Part shown: positions 16,960 through 24,376 of the stretch, in pieces
Layout of the letters: every line of letters begins with the position of its first letter
Position numbering within the stretch: the stretch's first letter is position 1
NCBI GenBank assembly: GCA_012513005.1
Contig: JAAZCZ010000109.1
Location: forward strand, 1 to 37,770
Direction of reading: 5' to 3'
Length of the DNA: 37,770 nt
Origin: Oscillospiraceae bacterium
GTDB taxonomy: Bacteria; Bacillota; Clostridia; Oscillospirales; Oscillospiraceae
Position numbers and translations under genes: made by a program
Notes under the pieces: generated by a model
The model's database searches: none
What the model was told of the DNA's origin: nothing
The model's input: the letters and a program-made list of their open reading frames with translations, nothing else

Positions 16960-17802
16960 TTATTTCACCAAATTAAGGGCATTAACGACTGCAGTAGCGC
17001 AGTCATCTGTCTTTATTGCAGTAAGCGGAACGTTGATACCGCTTTTATTAAGTTCATAAAGCAATTTTGTAGTAGCGGGTACAGAAAGTCCCTCAGACCA
17101 TAAAAGATCAGCATCGGCGAAAACATCGCTAGGTACGCCGTCTGCCACCACCTTGCCCTCAGATAAAACTATAAGTCTGTCTGCATCAACACACTCGGAC
17201 ATATGATGTGTAATAAGCAAAACAGTTATACCCTTTTCCCTGCAAAGCCGAGATACAGTCGAAACAACTTCACGCCTGCCTATGGGGTCTAACATAGCAG
17301 TAGGCTCATCTAAAACAATGCAGTCAGGCTGCATGGCAAGAATACCTGCAATTGCAACCCTCTGCTTTTGCCCGCCGGAGAGCAGGTGAGGGGCGTGCAT
17401 ACGATACTCATACATGCCGACAGTTTTTAGTGCATCGTCAACTCTGCGCCTTATTTCTTCAGGCTCAACACCTAAATTCTCGGGAGCAAAGGCAACATCA
17501 TCCTCAACAAGATTTGCAACTATCTGGTTATCGGGATTTTGAAAGACAAGTCCGACAGTGCGCCTAAGTTCAAGTGTGCGCTCTTTGTCTGCGGTGTCAA
17601 TTCCTGAGACAGTGACTTTTCCGTCACTGGGGAGCAGTATGGCGTTTAAAAGCTTTGCCAAGGTAGACTTCCCGGAGCCGTTATGCCCCAAAACAGCAAC
17701 AAAGCTGCCGCGTTCTATTTCAAGGTCAATGCCGCAGAGTGTGGGAATCTCATCTCCGGGATATGTAAAATGTAGATTTTCTATTTTAATTATCTTATCC
17801 AT
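16960..17802 (-). CDS. ecfA1: ECF transporter ATP-binding subunit EcfA1
   Basis: 280 residues. Walker A is GHNGSGKST, the Q-loop is FQNPDNQIVANLVEDDVAF (the PDNQIV form marks EcfA1), the signature is LSGGQKQRVAIAG, and Walker B is IVLDEPTAMLD, with the His switch in THHMSE. An ATG at 17820 is also in frame but has no ribosome binding site. The one at 17802 has TGGAG at a suitable distance and matches the family start (MDKIIKIENLHFTYPG). The start lies 13 bases inside the end of the methyltransferase gene, showing tight coupling. Confidence 0.95.
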   Translation of the reverse strand: MDKIIKIENLHFTYPGDEIPTLCGIDLEIERGSFVAVLGHNGSGKSTLAKLLNAILLPSDGKVTVSGIDTADKERTLELRRTVGLVFQNPDNQIVANLVEDDVAFAPENLGVEPEEIRRRVDDALKTVGMYEYRMHAPHLLSGGQKQRVAIAGILAMQPDCIVLDEPTAMLDPIGRREVVSTVSRLCREKGITVLLITHHMSECVDADRLIVLSEGKVVADGVPSDVFADADLLWSEGLSVPATTKLLYELNKSGINVPLTAIKTDDCATAVVNALNLVK

Positions 17803-18650
17803 CGCATACTGGCTCCACATGGTAATATAAGGCCGCTACTAGTGCAGGTTAGCCCCAATTCGCGGCTTTCGGATCTGCCTCCAAAACGCTTAATAAATAT
17901 GCTGTCGCTTATATATGTAAGAGTACTCGGGGATAGCCCGGTGGTGTAGGAATTAATAAGCACAAAAAGAGGATCATCCGACAAAAGCTGTGCACAGAGT
18001 GAAACAAAGCCCCAAAGATTATCCTCCAAACGCCAAACCTCACCCGAAGGTCCGCGCCCGTAGCTGGGCGGGTCCATAATTATTGCATCGTATTTATTGC
18101 CGCGTCTTATTTCTCGCTCAACAAACTTAATACAGTCATCAACAATCCACCTGACAGGCATCTCGGCAACACCGCTCGATGCGGCATTCTCCTTTGCCCA
18201 GTTAACCATACCCTTAGCAGCGTCCACGTGGCAGACAAAAGCCCCGGCAGACAACGCCGCAACAGTAGCGGCACCCGTGTATGCAAAGAGATTTAAAACC
18301 TTTATTTCTCGTTTAGCAGAGCTAATCGTGCGCCTTATAAAATCCCAGTTAACAGCCTGCTCAGGAAAAAGACCCGTGTGCTTAAAGTTCATAGGCTTAA
18401 CATTAAAACTAAGTTTGTCATAGGAAATCTTCCAAGATTTGGGAAGATCCTTCTTAACCCAAGCGCCGCCGCCCTTGTCACTGCGTGAATATGCAGCATC
18501 ATAGCTCTTCCAGCGTTTGTCTTTTTTTTCGGTATTCCAAATGACCTGAGGATCCGGACGCACAAGTATCTGACTGCCCCAGCGCTCGAGTCTCTCGCCG
18601 CCGCTGCAATCTATAAGCTCATAATCCTGCCATTTATCCGAAATCCACAT
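17790..18650 (-). CDS. Class I SAM-dependent methyltransferase (RlmI/RlmK-like)
   Basis: 286 residues, related to the 23S rRNA methyltransferases of the RlmI/RlmK group but lacking an N-terminal PUA domain. Visible are KHTGLFPEQAVNW (about 90-102, the loop before the Rossmann fold), VLNLFAYTGAATVAAL (118-133, SAM motif I), VDAAKGMVNWAKENA (142-156), VDDCIKF (170-176) and IIMDPPSYGRG (190-200, the DPP active-site motif). The substrate is most probably rRNA, but this is inferred from the family. GGAGAT precedes the ATG. It lies 26 bases after the lipoprotein gene and overlaps ecfA1. Confidence 0.88.
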   Translation of the reverse strand: MWISDKWQDYELIDCSGGERLERWGSQILVRPDPQVIWNTEKKDKRWKSYDAAYSRSDKGGGAWVKKDLPKSWKISYDKLSFNVKPMNFKHTGLFPEQAVNWDFIRRTISSAKREIKVLNLFAYTGAATVAALSAGAFVCHVDAAKGMVNWAKENAASSGVAEMPVRWIVDDCIKFVEREIRRGNKYDAIIMDPPSYGRGPSGEVWRLEDNLWGFVSLCAQLLSDDPLFVLINSYTTGLSPSTLTYISDSIFIKRFGGRSESRELGLTCTSSGLILPCGASMRWIR

Positions 18651-18676
18651 GATTTATCTCCAAATAATTTAAATTA

Positions 18677-19480
18677 TTACTTTGCAAAGTGCCAGAGCGC
18701 AGACTTATAAACCAGTATGCAGTCAACCTTTGCCGTGTCAAGTGACTGAAAACACGCTCTTGCACCGCCCTGCATTCGCTGTATGGCACCCAGCCTGTCT
18801 CTTAAATCCTCGTCTGCATTAATAATATCAAGAAAATACTGACCGGAGTCCATAGCAAGGGTTGCGCCCTTCAATTTCCTAACAGAACGGAACCTATTAT
18901 CATCCCGCACAACCAAAACCAAGCCCTGCTCCATATAGGGGAAAACGGTGGTGTATTGTTTAGAACCGATATCAAGCGCCAAACCGCCCCAAGCAACATC
19001 AATATTGCCGGAGGAAAGCTCAACATAGGCGTTTTCAGCCTTAATGGGAATAAACTCAATCTTCCATCCGAGTCTGTAACAGACATCTCGAGCAAGGTCA
19101 ACATCAAAGCCTCTAAACTGATCTCTTTCCTTGTATGCCATAGGAAATGCGTCAATATCAACGCCGACTATCAAAGTGCGTTTAGGCACGGTTTTAATCT
19201 TCGCCATAGCCTCTTTATCAGCGGGTATAGAAACAGGGTCATGCCCAAACCAGTGCAGGGCATTATTATGCACTGTGCCGTCAGCTGCCGATGCCTGCAA
19301 AGCCGCCATAACATAATAGCGGACGATATCATCGTTTCTAAAACCTATGGCAAGCTGCTTTGTCTCATAGGATTTTAGTATTCTAAACCTGCCGTGTCTC
19401 TCCCCGGCGCTGCACGCAGTAAGAGAAAAAAGCAGTATAGTAACGAGAAATATGCAAATAGCCTTGCTTAGCCTATTCAA
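18677..19480 (-). CDS. Solute-binding lipoprotein with circularly permuted SBP_bac_3 domain
   Basis: 267 residues from a TTG at 19480 (GGGAG eight bases upstream); a GTG at 19489 is the alternative. The signal peptide ends in the lipobox LTAC (C23), so it is a surface lipoprotein. The body resembles amino-acid ABC solute-binding proteins, but in an unusual order. Residues 38-82 (QLAIGFRNDD, then AALQASAADGT, then ALHWFGHDP) look like the last strand and helices of a normal SBP. The usual N-terminal lobe follows (RTLIVGVDIDAFP at 101, then RGFDVDLARDVCYRLGW, then SGNIDVAWGG). The protein then stops at VDCILVYKSALWHFAK, exactly where the terminal segment would normally continue. No ABC permease is nearby. 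It heads the ecf-truA gene run. Confidence 0.85.
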   Translation of the reverse strand: MNRLSKAICIFLVTILLFSLTACSAGERHGRFRILKSYETKQLAIGFRNDDIVRYYVMAALQASAADGTVHNNALHWFGHDPVSIPADKEAMAKIKTVPKRTLIVGVDIDAFPMAYKERDQFRGFDVDLARDVCYRLGWKIEFIPIKAENAYVELSSGNIDVAWGGLALDIGSKQYTTVFPYMEQGLVLVVRDDNRFRSVRKLKGATLAMDSGQYFLDIINADEDLRDRLGAIQRMQGGARACFQSLDTAKVDCILVYKSALWHFAK

Positions 19481-19527
19481 GTGTTTCACTCCCAAGTAAT
19501 AAACAGTTAGCGTTGCGCTAATATTAT

Positions 19528-19556
19528 ATAATAAAGTATATATACATACAGTGCAA
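19528..19556 (-). promoter_or_regulatory. Promoter of the lipoprotein-methyltransferase-ecf-truA run
   Basis: On the minus strand TTGCAC (19556-19551), a 17-base spacer and TATTAT (19533-19528). It lies directly after the terminator of the upstream transporter and about 50 bases before the lipoprotein start, and it may drive the whole run to cvpA, since I see no terminator in between. Confidence 0.7.
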
Positions 19557-19586
19557 GTCAAATTTGTAAATATTAATCATAAGCAT

Positions 19587-19617
19587 AAAAAAAGCACGCT
19601 GCATTTTAGCAGCGTGC
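19587..19617 (-). terminator. Rho-independent terminator of the NSS transporter gene
   Basis: On the minus strand GCACGCTGC pairs with GCAGCGTGC (9 base pairs, six-base loop), followed by seven T residues. It starts 14 bases after the transporter stop. Confidence 0.92.
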
Positions 19618-19630
19618 CAAAGTATTATTC

Positions 19631-21076
19631 TTAGAAGAAGAAGTCTTTAACCTGACCCCAGAGAACAAAGAGCATTGCAACCGGAACAACAAACTTAAAG
19701 CAGAGTGTGAAGAAAAGCTTTCCTCTAAACTTATTGCCGTTTTGCTCGCACTCATCAAAGACTGTAGAAGGCTTATACTTCCAACCGATAAGAAAGCTCA
19801 TGAACAGCGCACCGAGAGGCATTAAGACACCCTCAGAAAAGGCGTCATAAAGATCCAGCCAGCAGTCGTTCCAAACCCTGAATCCTGCGGCAACGTCGCC
19901 TGCGGTGATTCCGAGGATCTCGTAAGGAGCCTTAATGGCAGATCCGCCGCTACCCAGAGCGTCAAGAGCTACGGGAAGACCGACTATGAATATAATAGCG
20001 CCGTAAATAAAGGTAATTTTTTTCCTGTTGGGCTCTTTGCCTTTAGCAATTGCCTTATCAACACGGTTTGCAGTGCAGACCTCAAGCAGTGAGATAGAAG
20101 AGGTTACAGCCGCAATAAAGACCAGGAAGTAAAAGAGGAAACCGACGAATGCGCCGAAGTTGCCCATTTTTTCAAAAACAGTGTGCATTGAAACAAAGAG
20201 CAGTCCCGGACCCCCACCGTAATCAACGCCGAATGCGGCGCAAGCCGGCATAACTGCAAAGCCTGCCAAAACTGCAATAAGAGTGTCAGCAAAGGGAATA
20301 ATAAGAGCGTTGCGCTGAAGGTTTTCCTTTTTGGATAGGTAGGAGCCGTATGTAATCATAGCGCCCATGCCGAGTGAAAGCGAGAAGAACATCTGGCCGG
20401 CTGCTGCCTTTAAAACTCCCAAAAATCCAATTTCAGGATTGGAAAACACATCAAGGTTGGGTTTGAGCATAAACTTGTAGCCCTCGATTGCGCCTGGCTG
20501 GAAAGCCACGAACACAACAACAAAGAGCAAAATAACGAAGAGTGCGGGCATACCGACCATAGAAAATCTCTCAATACCCTTTTGAACACCGCCAGCGACT
20601 ATGAGCATGTTGATAATCATGAACAGCCCAAAGAAGAAGAGCATCCCACCGTGGTCATATAGTAAAAATCCGAAAAATCCGCTGCCCTGACCGACAAAGC
20701 TGTCAAGCCCGAGAATCTGAAGCAGGAAGCCCATCATATAGCGCATAACCATTCCGCCGAGCACGCAGTAAAAAGCGAGAATGACGAATGCCGAAATAAC
20801 TCCAAGATATCCTACCCACTTGTGCTTTTTAGAAAACTCTCCGTAAGCGCCGACTGCGGCCAGACCGGTTTTTCTGCCGAGTGCAAGCTCACCCAACATT
20901 ATAGCAATACCGACGAATACAACCAGCAGGAGATAAATAATGAGAAAAGCAAACCCACCATTTTTGCCCATTTTGTAAGGAAATCCCCAAATGTTTCCAA
21001 GACCTACAGCCGAGCCGATTGCTGCCATTAGAAAGCCAAAGTTACTACCCCAGCTACCGCGTTTGTTTTCTTGCAT
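19631..21076 (-). CDS. Sodium-dependent transporter, neurotransmitter:sodium symporter family
   Basis: 481 residues with the LeuT fold. The first helix carries the hallmark GSAVGLGNIWGFPY (about 21-34), which forms part of the Na+ and substrate sites. Eleven or so hydrophobic segments follow, including the NSS-typical QMFFSLSLGMGAMITYGSYL stretch (helix 6/7 region). The 11-helix length matches bacterial MhsT-type members that take up hydrophobic amino acids such as tryptophan. Substrate is therefore probably an amino acid, but the sequence alone does not fix it. It is a single-gene unit with a GGAGGGAG ribosome binding site and its own terminator. Confidence 0.93.
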   Translation of the reverse strand: MQENKRGSWGSNFGFLMAAIGSAVGLGNIWGFPYKMGKNGGFAFLIIYLLLVVFVGIAIMLGELALGRKTGLAAVGAYGEFSKKHKWVGYLGVISAFVILAFYCVLGGMVMRYMMGFLLQILGLDSFVGQGSGFFGFLLYDHGGMLFFFGLFMIINMLIVAGGVQKGIERFSMVGMPALFVILLFVVVFVAFQPGAIEGYKFMLKPNLDVFSNPEIGFLGVLKAAAGQMFFSLSLGMGAMITYGSYLSKKENLQRNALIIPFADTLIAVLAGFAVMPACAAFGVDYGGGPGLLFVSMHTVFEKMGNFGAFVGFLFYFLVFIAAVTSSISLLEVCTANRVDKAIAKGKEPNRKKITFIYGAIIFIVGLPVALDALGSGGSAIKAPYEILGITAGDVAAGFRVWNDCWLDLYDAFSEGVLMPLGALFMSFLIGWKYKPSTVFDECEQNGNKFRGKLFFTLCFKFVVPVAMLFVLWGQVKDFFF

Positions 21077-21417
21077 TTTTCTCCCTCCATAAATGCTATT
21101 CCCGGTATCATATAAATTTGATTCACGGGTATATAAAATAATTATGACTAAATTTATACTAAACTGTGAATAAATGCAAGCGAAAAGATGAATAAACGCT
21201 GCCCCTTTAGCACTTTTAATAACTAAACTGATTTTGACCTAATAATCAATTAGGTTTTTGTGCATATTAACAACAAGATTTCGGCAAAACCACGGATATT
21301 TGTTAATTTCTTAACCAAAATAACATAATTTTTGGGTAATGTATTGCAAGTTATCATGCAATTTGTTTATAATAATAAGGTGAGCAAGCAAATATTAGCT
21401 GTCGGGAGGCTATTAAA
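21077..21417. other. Divergent intergenic region
   Basis: 341 AT-rich bases between the transporter (-) and the phosphoribosyltransferase (+). I see no gene. It holds the promoter at 21344-21373. It also holds a small hairpin at 21237-21255 (ACCTAAT, five-base loop, ATTAGGT) followed by TTTTG on the plus strand, which resembles a weak terminator with no gene before it. A TATACT box lies at 21155-21160 (+). On the minus strand TTGCAT with TATAAA near 21175-21150 (short, 15-base spacer) may start the transporter transcript. Confidence 0.5.
21344..21373 (+). promoter_or_regulatory. Sigma-A promoter of the phosphoribosyltransferase gene
   Basis: TTGCAA at 21344-21349, an 18-base spacer and a perfect TATAAT at 21368-21373, about 45 bases before the start codon. 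Confidence 0.8.
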
Positions 21418-21969
21418 TTGAACTACGAAATTGATTTAGCGGGATTAAAAAGAGAGCTACCACTGTGCAAAGTAACAGATGACCTTTACATAGGGGCATT
21501 TGTAATGTTCGGGGATGTAGAGCTAACAGTTCACTGCGCCAAGATGCTCTTAGAAAAAGCGCCGGAATACGATTATCTGATAGCACCGGAAGCCAAGGCA
21601 ATTCCGCTTGTGTACGAAATGGCAAGGCAGTCCGGGGCTGAAAAATATTTCATAGCCCGCAAAGGTGCCAAGGCGTATATGCAGGGAGTCTTTGAGGTTG
21701 AGGTAAGGTCAATTACAACTATGCATATTCAAAAGCTTGTGATAGACGAGGCTGATGCAAGGTTTATAAACGGCAAAAGAATGCTAATTATAGACGATGT
21801 AATATCAACAGGAGAATCACTAAATGCAATGGAAACTCTGGTAAAAAAAGCAGGCGGCACCGTAGCCGGCAAAATGGCAGTATTAGCCGAGGGAGATGCA
21901 AAAAACAGAGACGACATAATAACCTTAGCACACCTGCCCGTATTTAATAAGGACGGCAGCGTAATTTAA
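21418..21969 (+). CDS. Phosphoribosyltransferase-family protein (APRT/Xpt-like)
   Basis: 183 residues of the type I PRTase fold. The PRPP-binding loop MLIIDDVISTGES (about 121-133) is clear, and LIAPEAKAIPLVYEMAR is the typical strand-helix before the flexible loop. The closest families I recognise are adenine and xanthine phosphoribosyltransferases, and the same fold is used by PurR-type regulators, though no DNA-binding domain is present here. The start is TTG, fixed by GGGAGG at 21404-21409 eight bases upstream. It is a single-gene unit with its own promoter and terminator. A purine salvage role is likely, but the base is uncertain. Confidence 0.85.
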   Translation: MNYEIDLAGLKRELPLCKVTDDLYIGAFVMFGDVELTVHCAKMLLEKAPEYDYLIAPEAKAIPLVYEMARQSGAEKYFIARKGAKAYMQGVFEVEVRSITTMHIQKLVIDEADARFINGKRMLIIDDVISTGESLNAMETLVKKAGGTVAGKMAVLAEGDAKNRDDIITLAHLPVFNKDGSVI

Positions 21970-21994
21970 TCAATATAATTTTATATCTAAACAC

Positions 21995-22025
21995 AAAACC
22001 GAAATGCTCTGAGCATTTCGGTTTT
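21995..22025. terminator. Bidirectional terminator between convergent genes
   Basis: A 13-base-pair perfect stem (AAAACCGAAATGC and its complement) has a five-base loop. It lies between the phosphoribosyltransferase (+) and tadA (-). T-rich flanks on both strands allow it to work both ways. Confidence 0.85.
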
Positions 22026-22064
22026 ACTAATATTGGATATTAATATGTTTTTATATTTGAAGTT

Positions 22065-22559
22065 TTAGCGTTTTTTATCCCGCAGCTTATTAAAAAACTC
22101 AGAAAGAAGCTTTGCAGACTCCTTCGCCAAAACACCGCCGTAAATTTTGGGTTTGTGCCCGAAATTCTCTTCAAAGAGATTAATCACAGAGCCGCAGGCG
22201 CCGGAATAAGACTCCTTTGCCCCGTAAACAAGCCTGCTTATGCGAGAATTTATTATAGCACCTGCGCACATGCAGCAGGGCTCTAATGTAACAAACATAG
22301 TGCAGCCGGATAAATCCCAACTGCCCCGATAGGCGCAGGCATTTCTAATAGCCTCAATTTCGGCATGGGCGCAGGCATCAGGTATTTCCTCCCTGCGGTT
22401 TCGCCCTTCACCGATTATTGCACCATTTTCATCGCAGATTACGCAGCCGACGGGAACTTCCCCGGCGGCAGCAGCCTCACCTGCCAAAGCCAAGGCAGAT
22501 TTCATATAATCTTCAAAGCAAAGCGGCAAGCTGCCGCTATTTTCAGTGATGTGAGTCAT
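22065..22559 (-). CDS. tadA: tRNA adenosine(34) deaminase TadA
   Basis: Converts A34 to inosine in tRNA-Arg(ACG), with a catalytic zinc. The motifs are H65-A-E67 (CAHAEIEA) and PCCMC (94-98, ligands C95 and C98). GEVPVGCVI near 33-41 is the usual N-terminal strand, and SRISRLVYGAKESYSGACGS is the downstream family signature. At 164 residues it has the usual length. The ATG at 22559 lies 17 bases inside the end of mscS and has no good ribosome binding site, which suggests coupled translation. An internal ATG at 22505 would cut into the conserved first helix. Confidence 0.94.
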   Translation of the reverse strand: MTHITENSGSLPLCFEDYMKSALALAGEAAAAGEVPVGCVICDENGAIIGEGRNRREEIPDACAHAEIEAIRNACAYRGSWDLSGCTMFVTLEPCCMCAGAIINSRISRLVYGAKESYSGACGSVINLFEENFGHKPKIYGGVLAKESAKLLSEFFNKLRDKKR

Positions 22560-23364
22560 TTTTCAAAATATTAACATCCATATGCGGATAGGCAAATGAA
22601 AGCTCTGAATTTTCAATCCTGTTTAGAAGACTCTCGTTAAGTGCAAAATATGCATCCCAGTAATCAGCAGGGCGAACCCATGCTCTGAGGCAATATTTAA
22701 CAGAGCTGTCTAAAAACTCTGTGATAAGCACAACGGGGGGCTTAGAATCAGAAAGCAGTTTTTCAGAAGCAGCAGCGTCAAGCAAAACCTCTCGCACACG
22801 CTCGGGTTTACAGCCATATTCTAGTGTAAGAGCAATATCAATCCTACGCAGATGCTCTGCTGAAAAGTTAATTACATTTGATGAGCAAACCGAGGCGTTG
22901 GGGATATTAATTTTCTTATTGTCAGGGGTCAAGAGTGTGGTATAAAAAAAGCCGATTGTTGTAACAGAACCGGATGTGCCGGCTATTTCTACATAATCAC
23001 CTGAAATAAAGGGCTTTGTCATCAGAATAGTAAAGCCTGAAAACACATTCGAGAGTATATTCTGCATAGAAAGTGAAAGTGCAAGACCTACAACAGAAAG
23101 GGAAGCAACAAGAGTAGCCGAGGGTATGCCCAGCGTGTCAGTTAGAATAAGCAGAACGATAACCCACAAAAATACCTTGACTCCGGAATACGCAAAGCCC
23201 TGAATAACCGAGTCAAATTTCGACTTTTTCAAAGTAGCCTTAATAAATTTCAGCAAAAAGTGAATAACAATAACACTAACAACAAGTGTCAGCAAAGCAG
23301 AAAGCAGAGTCTCAACCTTAAAATTGCCGGCCGAGGTATTCATTAGCTCCTTAATCTTTTCCAT
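22543..23364 (-). CDS. mscS: Small-conductance mechanosensitive channel (MscS family)
   Basis: 273 residues. Three membrane segments are followed by the pore helix region (SLSVVGLALSLSMQNILSNVFSGF, about 88-110). The family beta domain comes next (TKPFISGDYVEIAGTSGSVTTIGFFYTTLLTPDNKKINIPNA). A C-terminal alpha/beta domain ends in YPHMDVNI. It should open under membrane tension to release solutes on osmotic downshift. GGAG lies upstream of the ATG. It overlaps tadA by 17 bases. It is probably transcribed from an extended -10 promoter at 23407-23399, divergent from the hydrolase promoter. Confidence 0.94.
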   Translation of the reverse strand: MEKIKELMNTSAGNFKVETLLSALLTLVVSVIVIHFLLKFIKATLKKSKFDSVIQGFAYSGVKVFLWVIVLLILTDTLGIPSATLVASLSVVGLALSLSMQNILSNVFSGFTILMTKPFISGDYVEIAGTSGSVTTIGFFYTTLLTPDNKKINIPNASVCSSNVINFSAEHLRRIDIALTLEYGCKPERVREVLLDAAASEKLLSDSKPPVVLITEFLDSSVKYCLRAWVRPADYWDAYFALNESLLNRIENSELSFAYPHMDVNILKNDSHH

Positions 23365-23398
23365 ACAAAACTCCTATACTGTGATGTGAGCAGTAATC

Positions 23399-23407
23399 AT
23401 TATAACA
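23399..23407 (-). promoter_or_regulatory. Extended -10 promoter of mscS-tadA
   Basis: On the minus strand TGT-TATAAT, a perfect -10 with an upstream TG. No good -35 hexamer at 17 bases; TAGACA lies 19 bases upstream. Confidence 0.6.
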
Positions 23408-23467
23408 CAAAGAGTAATTTTTTTGTCTATATTCACATATATGTTACAATTCTTTTGCTTATGTCAA

Positions 23468-23496
23468 TTGACAAAAATCATATTAAATAATACTAT
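23468..23496 (+). promoter_or_regulatory. Sigma-A promoter of the alpha/beta hydrolase gene
   Basis: A perfect TTGACA at 23468-23473, a 17-base spacer and TACTAT at 23491-23496. The start codon is about 30 bases further on. Confidence 0.75.
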
Positions 23497-23532
23497 GATT
23501 TTAGTTATATTGTAAAAATATGGAGGTGTGAA

Positions 23533-24345
23533 GTGAGAAGCTACGACGAAATGATGCAGTCATTTGATGGCACAAAGCTCTATCTGAAAGCCGAGTTGCC
23601 GGAAAAAATGAAGGCAGTTTGTGTTTTTGTTCACGGACTCTGTGAACATCAGGGCAGATACGACTATGTGGCTGAAAAGTTTTATGAGGCAAAAATCGGA
23701 ACCTACAGATTCGATCACAGAGGTCACGGAAAAAGCGAGGGCGAAGAGAGCCACTATTCCGATTACAACGAAATGCTAAAAGACACAGATGAAGTTGTGA
23801 ATAAGGCAATGGCAGAAAACCCGGAGATTCCGATTTTTCTCTTGGGGCACAGCATGGGTGGCTTTTGCGTAGCCCTATACGGAGCAAAGTATCCCGAAAA
23901 AGAGATAAGCGGTATTATTACGAGCGGAGCGTTAACCCGCGACAACGCAAAAATAATTCTTGGAATACAGAAGGGAATGGATGTACATACACGCATACCC
24001 AACGCCCTTGCAGAGGGAGTTTGCAGTGTAATAGGGATAATCGAGTGCTACAAAACAGACCCTCTTGTCAGAAAATCATTCACAGCAGGTCTCTGCTATG
24101 CAATAGCAGACGGGCTTAAGTGGTATGAAAAGAATGTAGGCACATTCTCATTTCCTATTCTAATGATGCACGGTGAAAAAGACGGGCTTGTGTCTGTCCA
24201 AGATACCTACGATTTTTTCACACTTGTTTCCTCGGAAGACAGGCAGATGAAAATCTACGGCGGGCTTCTGCACGAAATTCTAAACGAGTTTTGCAGGGGA
24301 GAGGTAATAGCAGATACAGTAGCATGGATAGAGCGGAGAGCCTAA
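23533..24345 (+). CDS. Alpha/beta hydrolase, monoacylglycerol lipase/lysophospholipase type
   Basis: 270 residues with the serine hydrolase fold of the monoacylglycerol lipase family (Hydrolase_4 type). Visible are FVHGLCEHQGRYDYVA (oxyanion HG, 32-47), FDHRGHGKSEG (60-70) and the nucleophile S107 in GHSMGG. D217 in HGEKDGLV and H247 in GGLLHEILNE complete the triad. It has no signal peptide, so it is cytoplasmic; the substrate is probably a lysolipid or monoglyceride (family inference). The start is GTG at 23533, preceded by GGAGGTG four to five bases upstream; an ATG at 23551 is too far from it. A lipoprotein gene follows and is probably cotranscribed. Confidence 0.92.
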   Translation: MRSYDEMMQSFDGTKLYLKAELPEKMKAVCVFVHGLCEHQGRYDYVAEKFYEAKIGTYRFDHRGHGKSEGEESHYSDYNEMLKDTDEVVNKAMAENPEIPIFLLGHSMGGFCVALYGAKYPEKEISGIITSGALTRDNAKIILGIQKGMDVHTRIPNALAEGVCSVIGIIECYKTDPLVRKSFTAGLCYAIADGLKWYEKNVGTFSFPILMMHGEKDGLVSVQDTYDFFTLVSSEDRQMKIYGGLLHEILNEFCRGEVIADTVAWIERRA

Positions 24346-24376
24346 GGGCTATTATTATAAGAAAGAGAGAAGAAAA

